Shown here one piece after another: positions 25,184 through 31,181 of a DNA stretch of 31,181 nucleotides; the stretch's first letter is position 1, and each line of letters opens with the position of its first letter. The DNA lies in assembly GCA_964456095.1 (NCBI GenBank), contig CAYVZF010000011.1, positions 1 through 31,181 of the forward strand, in the 5' to 3' direction. The notes below the pieces were generated by a model. It was not told the origin of the DNA. It saw only the letters and a list, made by a program, of their open reading frames with translations, and searched no databases. The position numbers and the translations under genes are program-made. This DNA comes from CANRPC01 sp964456095. GTDB taxonomy: Bacteria; Bacillota_I; Bacilli_A; RFN20; CAG-449.

Positions 25184-25840
25184 TTATTCTAAATTTAATT
25201 CTTCAATTATTTTTGCACCAGAAGACGTTCCAATTCTTGTTGCTCCAGAAGCAATCATATCCAAGAATGCTTCTTTAGTTCTTACTCCTCCAGAAGCTTT
25301 CACACCAACTGTTTCTCCAACAACTCTACGCATTAAAGCAATATCTTCTTTTGTTGCGCCACCCGTTGAAAAACCAGTAGAAGTTTTTACAAAATCTGCG
25401 CCAGCTTCAACTGCCAAACGGCACGCTCTTTCTTTTTCTTCTTCAGTTAATAAACAAGTCTCAATGATTACTTTTAAAATAACATCTTTTCTTAATGCAT
25501 TTTTAATCTCTGCAATTTCATTTCTAACATATGCATCATTTTTAGCTTTTAACATAGATATGTTAATAACCATATCTACTTCACTAGCTCCATCAAATAC
25601 TGCATCTAAAGCTTCTTTAACTTTAATATATGTCTTATTAGCGCCTAATGGAAAGCCAATAACAGTACATACTTTTACATCTGTATTTTTTAATAATGCA
25701 TGACAACGATCAACAAAACATGGATTAACGCAGACAGAAGCAAAATCATATTGAATAGCCTCCAAACAAAGCTTATCAATAGCTTCAAGTGATGCATCTG
25801 GTTTTAATAAAGTGTGATCAATATATTTTGAATATTTCAT
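25184..25840 (-). CDS. deoC: deoxyribose-phosphate aldolase
   Basis: 218-aa class I aldolase splitting 2-deoxyribose 5-phosphate into glyceraldehyde 3-phosphate and acetaldehyde in deoxynucleoside catabolism. Family motifs are complete: DHTLLKP (8-14), VCVNPCFV (36-43), TVIGFPLG (59-66), EVDMVIN (87-93), LKVIIETCLL (122-131) and DFVKTSTGF (149-157), with Lys152 as the expected Schiff-base residue and Lys181 in VKASGG. The start has GGGAGA upstream. Single-gene unit with its own terminator; no phosphorylase or deoB beside it. The neighbouring LacI-type gene could regulate it but no shared operator was seen. Confidence 0.97.
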   Translation of the reverse strand: MKYSKYIDHTLLKPDASLEAIDKLCLEAIQYDFASVCVNPCFVDRCHALLKNTDVKVCTVIGFPLGANKTYIKVKEALDAVFDGASEVDMVINISMLKAKNDAYVRNEIAEIKNALRKDVILKVIIETCLLTEEEKERACRLAVEAGADFVKTSTGFSTGGATKEDIALMRRVVGETVGVKASGGVRTKEAFLDMIASGATRIGTSSGAKIIEELNLE

Positions 25841-25916
25841 AACGATATGTCTCCCTATATTTATATATTATCACATTTTAAAAAAAATACTAGTACCAAT
25901 TTTTTTGCTATAAAAT

Positions 25917-25961
25917 AAAAAATGATGTCTTTACCAATTATTAAGGTATTAACATCATTTT
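25917..25961 (-). terminator. rpmF terminator
   Basis: 10-bp stem AAAATGATGT / ACATCATTTT (25952-25961 with 25919-25928, minus strand) with inner pairing of AATACC/GGTAaa type and a T-rich tail. Confidence 0.85.
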
Positions 25962-25963
25962 AA

Positions 25964-26152
25964 TTATTCAGCATCTTTTTTAGTATTTACTACTTGTTTT
26001 CCATTATAATATCCACATTCTGGACATACGCGGTGTGAAACAATCGTTGCTCCACAATGCTCACATTTCTTAAGACCGCTGACAGTCAATTTGAAGTGCG
26101 TTCTACGCATTCTCTTAGTAGTTTTAGATGTTCTTCTTGCTGGAACTGCCAT
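25964..26152 (-). CDS. rpmF: 50S ribosomal protein L32
   Basis: 62-aa L32. Starts MAVPARRTSKTTKRMRRTH as in the family and has the four-Cys zinc ribbon C30-x2-C33 and C43-x2-C46 (zinc-binding, C+ form). A strong AGGAGG site and its own near-consensus promoter precede it. It follows the mtaB gene after 75 nt; the own promoter allows high expression regardless of the upstream cluster. No zinc-free paralogue is in the window. Confidence 0.97.
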   Translation of the reverse strand: MAVPARRTSKTTKRMRRTHFKLTVSGLKKCEHCGATIVSHRVCPECGYYNGKQVVNTKKDAE

Positions 26153-26187
26153 TTTTTACACACCTCCTCGGTTACAACACAATGATT

Positions 26188-26216
26188 AATATACCCCATA
26201 AAAATATTATAGTCAA
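26188..26216 (-). promoter_or_regulatory. rpmF promoter
   Basis: On the minus strand TTGACT (26211-26216), 17-nt spacer, TATATT (26188-26193), 35 nt before the start codon. Confidence 0.8.
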
Positions 26217-26227
26217 CAAAAATCAAT

Positions 26228-27526
26228 TTATTTTTCGATTTTAAAATCTATTTCTTCAATAATTTTTGAATACCCATTTATTTTATATTCTACTTTTATC
26301 ATTTTATTTTTTAAATTATCATTTGAAATAACTTTTACTTCAATATAATTAGATGAATATCCTTTCCAAATATTACCATTATTTGTTTCAAATAATACTT
26401 CTAATTCTTTACCATCAAATTCTTTTTTGTAATTATTTTCTAATTCATTACCTAGTGAAATTAATCTCTTTACTCTTTCTTTTTTTATTTTAGAATCAAC
26501 TTGACCTTTCATAATACTTGCAGGTGTTCCTTTTCTTTTCGAATAAGGAAATGCATGAATATAACAAAATCCACATTTTTTTATAAATTCCATGGTTTCA
26601 TTAAACTCTTCTTCTGTTTCTTGTGGGAATCCAACAATAACATCACATGCAAGCGCTAAATCTTTTCCTCTATTAATTCTACTTATTCTAGAATAGAATT
26701 CTTCCTTTGTATATTTTCTATTCATTCTTTTTAAAACTTCTTTACTACCAGATTGAAGTGGAATATGTAAATGTTTAGCAATTCTTTTTTCGTTTCTTAA
26801 TAATTCAATAAATTCATCATTAATTTGACTTGCTTCAATAGAGGATATTCTTAATCTTAATAATGACTTTTCATTATTTAAAATTTCTTTTAAAAGTGAA
26901 ACAAAATCTTCATTAATATCTTTTCCATAAGAAGCGGTATCAATACCAGTTAAAACTATTTCTTTAAATCCTTTACATACTAATGTATGTATTTCATCTA
27001 GTATTTCTTTTTTAGGTCTTGATCTAAATTTACCTCTTGTATATGGAATAATACAGTATGAACAAAAATTATCACAACCATCTTGAATCTTTACAAATGC
27101 ACGTGTATTTTCATCATAATTATTTATTGATAAGCATTCATAATCAATTCTTTTTCTTGATTCATCAATTAATAATTCTTTTTCTTTTTTTTCATAATAT
27201 TTATTAATTAAATCAATAATTTTATTTCTATCATTTGTTCCTATTAATATATCTGCACCATCTTCATAAATATTTTCTTTTTCTAATTGAACATAACAAC
27301 CAATTGCTACAATTATAGAAGAAGGATTCTCTCTTTTCATTTTATGAATTAATTGGCGTGATTTTTGTCCTGCAACAGATGTAACAGCGCATGTATTAAT
27401 AATTACAATATCAGCATAACCATCATCAACTTTTTTATATGAATTATTAATTAAGATTTCTTTAATTGCTTCTGTCTCATACGTATTAACTTTACATCCA
27501 AGTGTATGTATTTTAAATGTCTTCAT
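26228..27526 (-). CDS. mtaB: tRNA t6A37 methylthiotransferase
   Basis: 432-aa radical-SAM enzyme adding a methylthio group to t6A37 in tRNAs reading ANN codons. The N-terminal MTTase domain has its three cluster Cys in TLGCKVNTYE (C11), INTCAVTS (C46) and AIGCYVQ (C77). The radical SAM cluster is DGCDNFCSYC (C151, C155, C158) followed by IIPYTRGKFRSR; a TRAM-like domain ends the protein. CKVNTYE and the CAVTS form mark MtaB and not MiaB. The gene follows the unknown protein by 6 nt, with only a weak ribosome binding site, consistent with coupled translation in the nfo-rsmE cluster. Confidence 0.95.
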   Translation of the reverse strand: MKTFKIHTLGCKVNTYETEAIKEILINNSYKKVDDGYADIVIINTCAVTSVAGQKSRQLIHKMKRENPSSIIVAIGCYVQLEKENIYEDGADILIGTNDRNKIIDLINKYYEKKEKELLIDESRKRIDYECLSINNYDENTRAFVKIQDGCDNFCSYCIIPYTRGKFRSRPKKEILDEIHTLVCKGFKEIVLTGIDTASYGKDINEDFVSLLKEILNNEKSLLRLRISSIEASQINDEFIELLRNEKRIAKHLHIPLQSGSKEVLKRMNRKYTKEEFYSRISRINRGKDLALACDVIVGFPQETEEEFNETMEFIKKCGFCYIHAFPYSKRKGTPASIMKGQVDSKIKKERVKRLISLGNELENNYKKEFDGKELEVLFETNNGNIWKGYSSNYIEVKVISNDNLKNKMIKVEYKINGYSKIIEEIDFKIEK

Positions 27527-27532
27527 AACTAA

Positions 27533-28312
27533 TTATTTTCTTTCTAATTTATATTTTTTTATTTTTCTTACCGATAAATGCTTAATAATTTGTTTGTACA
27601 TTTTTTCTGAAATAAGTCTTTGATTTTTTAATTCCGCAATAAATTCTCTTCTATTGTTTGAATAAAATTTATCAATAACTCTTTTTATCCTATTTTCAAT
27701 ATCAACACCTTTATTATTTTTTAAATACTTATCAAATATAGGTATTGCAATATCTAATCTTCCTTGATCATTAATTATATATATAGTTTCAAATGATTCA
27801 GAATAAAATGCTGCGCTTGTAGAATCGTTTGCAATATATTTTAAATTAGTAAATTTTGAATTAAAAATTTTATAGCCATAAACATCAAAAAAATCTATAC
27901 AAAATACAAGCGGCTTATCTTCTAAAGAATCATAAGGATATTTTTTAATACTAAGAGGTGTATTTGTTAATATATAATTTAAAGATTTACTAAATTGAGG
28001 AAAAAACACTTTATACCCATCATCCTCAACAAAAAAAGGTCTATCAATTAATAATTTTTTTGCCTTTTCATACGATGAAGTCATATCTAAATCTTTAAAT
28101 GAATCTAAATTTTTAACAATAATATCCAAATTAATAAAAGCCTCGATTAAAATATTAGAACATATTAAATTAAATCCATAATCATCATAACTTGGATAAA
28201 ATGATTCTATTTTTTCAATTTTCTTTTTATTTTTAGTATAGAATTCATTCTCTTTTGTAGAATAATACAAATAGTCTTTTTTATTTTTATTTAAGAATTT
28301 AAATGTTAGCAT
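27533..28312 (-). CDS. unknown protein in the nfo-rsmE-mtaB cluster
   Basis: About 260 aa, not recognised. The ATG at 28312 is chosen over the longer frame because GGAGGA lies 6 nt before it. It is a soluble, Lys/Tyr/Phe-rich protein without signal peptide, membrane segment, Cys pairs or nucleotide-binding motif that I can see. The middle (PLVFCIDFFDVYGYKIF, ETIYIINDQGRLDIAIPIFDKYL) is alpha/beta-like and the end (about 200-260) helical and very basic. It starts 2 nt after the rsmE stop and ends 6 nt before mtaB, so it belongs to a translation/repair cluster; an RNA-related role would be guesswork. Confidence 0.75.
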   Translation of the reverse strand: MLTFKFLNKNKKDYLYYSTKENEFYTKNKKKIEKIESFYPSYDDYGFNLICSNILIEAFINLDIIVKNLDSFKDLDMTSSYEKAKKLLIDRPFFVEDDGYKVFFPQFSKSLNYILTNTPLSIKKYPYDSLEDKPLVFCIDFFDVYGYKIFNSKFTNLKYIANDSTSAAFYSESFETIYIINDQGRLDIAIPIFDKYLKNNKGVDIENRIKRVIDKFYSNNRREFIAELKNQRLISEKMYKQIIKHLSVRKIKKYKLERK

Positions 28313-28314
28313 GT

Positions 28315-29019
28315 TTAATCCTCCGAAAAATAACTTAATAAAGTTAATGAATAACAAACAGCTGTTTCGCTCCTTAAAATTCTTTTACCTAATGATACAC
28401 TTTTAAATCCATATGAATTAGCAAGTTCAACTTCATTAGTAGAAAATCCACCTTCAGACCCAACAATAATTGAAATTGAATTATGATTTTCTAATAATTC
28501 TTTAGTAATAATATCTCCTTTTTCATTTTCATACGCGATCAAATTTAAAGATGATAAATACTCATTGATTCTTGAAAAAGGTATTACCCCTTCAATTTTA
28601 GGTATATATGTTCTTGAGCATTGTTCTGCAGCTTCTAAAGCAATTTTATTAAATCTTTCAAATTTTCTTTTTTCATCTTCTTTTTTTATTTTCATAATAG
28701 TTCTAGAAGATGAGACTAAAACTATTTTTTTTACCCCTAATTCTGTAGCTTTTTGTATTGCAAAATCTAGTTTATCACCTTTTGGTAAGCAATATAATAA
28801 TGTTATATTTCTTTTTAATTCAGTATCTACTTTTTGTTTTGAAATAATATCGACATTTAATGGTAAAATTGATGTGATTCTACATAAATAATAATTATTA
28901 TCATTTATTAATGTTACTTCATCATTAATTTTATGACGCATTACTTTTTGAATTTGATGAATTTGTTCATCAGTAAAAACAAAACTATTATTTATAATAT
29001 CAACAAAATATCTTTCCAT
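28315..29019 (-). CDS. rsmE: 16S rRNA m3U1498 methyltransferase
   Basis: 234-aa SPOUT-family enzyme methylating U1498 of 16S rRNA. N-terminal PUA-like part (MERYFV..., HQIQKVMRHKINDEV) and C-terminal knotted domain with LPKGDKLDFAIQKATELGV, EAAEQCSRTYIP, IVGSEGGFSTNEVELA (usual form GPEGGFS) and LGKRILRSETA, the SAM-binding knot. Full family length. The start lies directly after the nfo stop with no gap. It is normally paired with prmA in Bacillota, which is not here. Confidence 0.96.
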   Translation of the reverse strand: MERYFVDIINNSFVFTDEQIHQIQKVMRHKINDEVTLINDNNYYLCRITSILPLNVDIISKQKVDTELKRNITLLYCLPKGDKLDFAIQKATELGVKKIVLVSSSRTIMKIKKEDEKRKFERFNKIALEAAEQCSRTYIPKIEGVIPFSRINEYLSSLNLIAYENEKGDIITKELLENHNSISIIVGSEGGFSTNEVELANSYGFKSVSLGKRILRSETAVCYSLTLLSYFSED

Positions 29020-29856
29020 TTACTTAACACTTTCTCTTACTAATTCAATTTCTTTTTTATATCCATCAGTATCATTAGGTGTTTCTAAAACAATTGGCAA
29101 TTTTTTAATTAATGGATGTGAAACAAAATCTATTAATGATTTTAAAGTAATATTTCCTTCTCCTAAAAGTGCATGTCTATCTTTTCTTGATCCTAATATA
29201 TTTTTTGAATCATTTAAATGGATTGCTTTTAGTTTATCAAGACCAATAATAGAATCAAATTCATTTAATACTTCTAAATAATTATCTTTGATATTATATC
29301 CAGCATCAAAAATATGACATGTATCTAGTGTTACACCAAATCTTAAAGGATAATTAACTCTATCTAAAATATATTTAATTTCTTCAAAAGATTTTCCAAG
29401 TTCACTACCCTTACCCGCCATGGTCTCAAGTAATATAGTTACACCTTCATTACTAGTTACACACTCATTTAATGCATCAATAATTCTATTTAATCCTACT
29501 TCTTCACCTTGGCTTACATGACTTCCTGGATGGAAATTATAATATACATTTCTTACATATGATAATTTATTTAAATCATCCTTTAATATTTCAATACCAA
29601 AGTTCCTAACTTTATCTAAACCTGCTAAATTCATAGTATAAGGTGCATGAGCAATAATATAGCCAAAATTATTTTCTTCTGCAAATTTATTAAAAGTATT
29701 AATATCATTTAAATCAAGGGGTTTTGAACTACTACCACCTTGAGGATTTCTCGTAAAAAATTGAAATGTATTAGCGCCTATACTTTTTGCTACTTTCCCC
29801 ATATTTAAGTATCCACCACTTGAAGATAAATGACATCCAATAAATAATTCTTTCAT
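29020..29856 (-). CDS. nfo: endonuclease IV (AP endonuclease)
   Basis: 278-aa TIM-barrel enzyme cutting DNA at abasic sites in base excision repair. The ATG at 29856 is chosen over 29910 because AAGGTGG lies before it and family members start MxxxxGxHxS (here MKELFIGCHLSSSGG). Metal-site motifs: YYNFHPGSH, TILLETMAG, LDTCHIFDAGY, AIHLNDSKN, DRHALLGEG and PIVLETP, so the trinuclear zinc site looks complete. First gene of the nfo-rsmE-unknown-mtaB cluster and divergent from the MBL-fold lipoprotein gene 95 nt away. Confidence 0.96.
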   Translation of the reverse strand: MKELFIGCHLSSSGGYLNMGKVAKSIGANTFQFFTRNPQGGSSSKPLDLNDINTFNKFAEENNFGYIIAHAPYTMNLAGLDKVRNFGIEILKDDLNKLSYVRNVYYNFHPGSHVSQGEEVGLNRIIDALNECVTSNEGVTILLETMAGKGSELGKSFEEIKYILDRVNYPLRFGVTLDTCHIFDAGYNIKDNYLEVLNEFDSIIGLDKLKAIHLNDSKNILGSRKDRHALLGEGNITLKSLIDFVSHPLIKKLPIVLETPNDTDGYKKEIELVRESVK

Positions 29857-29951
29857 ATAATATCTACCACCTTTTAAAATATTAACACAATAAAAATAAA
29901 AAAATAACAATTTAGCTTTTTTTAATATATAATTGTTTTGGTGATTTAAAA

Positions 29952-31124
29952 ATGAAAGTTAAAAAAAGATTTATAAAAATATTATGTTTGCTACTTCTTA
30001 CATCTTGTGAGTTTAGCATCAATCCTAGTAGTAATAGTTCTTCTTCCTCTATTAGCAGTGAATTCATTTCATTAGAAAGTAATAGCTCTTTAGAATCAAA
30101 TTCTTATTCTTCTATAACGGATATTTCAAGTGATGTATATAGTTATGAAGATAATTACTGTGATCCACTTTCTATACATTTTTTAGAATTAGGAAATAAA
30201 TTTGTCGGTGATTCTATTTATATTAAAGCTGGTCAAAATGATATATTAATCGATGCAGGTAGTAGAAAAGATTCATCAAAAACACTAATTAACTATATAG
30301 ATAAATATTGTGAAGATGGTGTATTAGAATATGTTATTGCAACACATGCACATCAAGATCATATCGCAGGGTTTGTAGGCACCACTTCTTCGCCTGGAAT
30401 ATTTTCTTCATATGAAATTGAAACATTAATAGACTTCCCAAGAACAAATTCTAATACACAAATATATAATTCATATAAAAGTTGCCGAAACGACTTAATT
30501 GAAGCTGGAACTAAACACTATACAGCATTAGATTGTTATAATAATTTAAATGGTGCTCAAAGAGTCTATAATTTAGGTGAAAATCTTACATTATCAATCC
30601 TTTATCAAAAATATTATGATACAAAATCATCCGAAGAGAATAATTATTCTGTATGCGTATTAATATCTCAAAAAGATAATCATTTCTTATTTACTGGAGA
30701 TTTAGAAACAAGTGGTGAAGAATCATTAGTATTATCAAATAAATTACCTCATGTAAAAGTATTTAAAGGTGGTCATCATGGTTCTGGAACAGCTAATTCT
30801 GATACATTATTAAATGTTATAACACCTGAAAATGTATGTATTTGTACATGTGCAGGAACACCAGAATACACCACTAATAATCTTAATAAATTTCCTTATC
30901 AAGAAACAATAAATAGAATTGCAAAACATACAGAAAATATATATATTACATCTCAAATCGACTTAGAAAAAAGTACTGATAAAGAATACTTTGTAAAATC
31001 AATGAATGGTAATATTGTAGTAACATCAACATATGATAGTTTTAATATCAATTGTTCAAATAATAATACAATTCTAAAAGATACTGAATGGTTTAAACAG
31101 TATCGAACTTGGCCTAATTTATGA
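29952..31124 (+). CDS. MBL-fold lipoprotein, ComEC C-terminal-like
   Basis: 390-aa extracellular metallo-beta-lactamase-fold hydrolase. Lipobox LTSC (Cys19), then a Ser-rich linker to about 65. The hydrolase domain follows: HFLELGNKFVGDSIYI, DILIDAG (97-103), THAHQDHIAG (131-140), LFTGDLE and VFKGGHHGSG. This set is the one found in the ComEC/Rec2 C-terminal domain and in secreted relatives, which act on nucleic acids or phosphodiesters. The start has GGTGA upstream; the gene ends in TGA and a strong terminator. With the endonuclease I lipoprotein it suggests surface digestion of DNA, but the substrate is not shown by sequence. Confidence 0.9.
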   Translation: MKVKKRFIKILCLLLLTSCEFSINPSSNSSSSSISSEFISLESNSSLESNSYSSITDISSDVYSYEDNYCDPLSIHFLELGNKFVGDSIYIKAGQNDILIDAGSRKDSSKTLINYIDKYCEDGVLEYVIATHAHQDHIAGFVGTTSSPGIFSSYEIETLIDFPRTNSNTQIYNSYKSCRNDLIEAGTKHYTALDCYNNLNGAQRVYNLGENLTLSILYQKYYDTKSSEENNYSVCVLISQKDNHFLFTGDLETSGEESLVLSNKLPHVKVFKGGHHGSGTANSDTLLNVITPENVCICTCAGTPEYTTNNLNKFPYQETINRIAKHTENIYITSQIDLEKSTDKEYFVKSMNGNIVVTSTYDSFNINCSNNNTILKDTEWFKQYRTWPNL

Positions 31125-31128
31125 TAAA

Positions 31129-31170
31129 AAAATAGAACTTAATCAAACAATGGATTAAGTTCTATTTTAT
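31129..31170 (+). terminator. terminator of the MBL-fold lipoprotein gene
   Basis: Perfect 16-bp stem (31129-31144 with 31153-31168), core TAGAACTTAATC / GATTAAGTTCTA, 8-nt loop, A- and T-runs on either side. Confidence 0.93.
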
Positions 31171-31181
31171 TATTCAAATAC

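Overview
The window is a very AT-rich chromosomal stretch (roughly a quarter G+C by eye) from a low-GC Gram-positive-type bacterium. The genes are of Bacillota type: AddAB instead of RecBCD, a LacI-type regulator, MtaB, an L32 with four cysteines, and strong AGGAGG-type ribosome binding sites. Many exported proteins are lipoproteins with Ser/Asn-rich linkers after the lipobox Cys. TGG encodes Trp and TGA acts as a stop (the gene ending at 31124), so the code is standard. An uncultured, host-associated member of the Bacilli (RF39/Acholeplasma/Erysipelotrichales neighbourhood) is the best guess; this is inference.

Layout. 1-2.6 kb: secreted endonuclease I lipoprotein (+) facing a PPi-type phosphofructokinase (-), sharing one terminator. 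2.6-5.85 kb: a minus-strand operon of an Asp/Glu/His-rich lipoprotein, an ECF sigma factor and a membrane anti-sigma-like protein. 6.1-7.5 kb: AlbA_2/Schlafen-type transcriptional regulator with 12-bp repeats before and inside the gene. 7.57-10.6 kb: a decayed accessory patch, in which a truncated copy of an NMT1-like substrate-binding lipoprotein, a multiply broken AAA-ATPase/DUF4143 gene and the intact substrate-binding gene lie in a row. 10.6-11.4 kb: DUF3737 protein.

11.5-16.6 kb is the most interesting block. A plus-strand operon encodes a five-TM protein ending in a CXXC tail, a polytopic NapH/CcoG-like Fe-S protein and a TlpA-like thioredoxin. It converges on a minus-strand pair of lipoproteins, one with its own thioredoxin domain and one with a Cys-rich Ig-like region. 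I read this as an extracytoplasmic thiol-redox system fed by an iron-sulfur membrane protein. Just beyond it (16.7-17.0 kb) lie two overlapping small ORFs and a possible short antisense RNA, resembling a type I toxin-antitoxin locus.

17.1-23.7 kb: sensor-less hybrid histidine kinase (+) overlapping tail to tail with addA; addB-addA (-). 23.9-25.9 kb: LacI-family regulator preceded by a roughly 185-nt structured RNA that ends in a terminator right before the lacI ribosome binding site; then deoC. 25.9-29.9 kb: minus-strand housekeeping cluster nfo-rsmE-unknown-mtaB-rpmF, rpmF having its own strong promoter. 29.95-31.1 kb: MBL-fold lipoprotein (+) with a terminator. No tRNA, rRNA, CRISPR array, intact insertion sequence or replication origin was seen.
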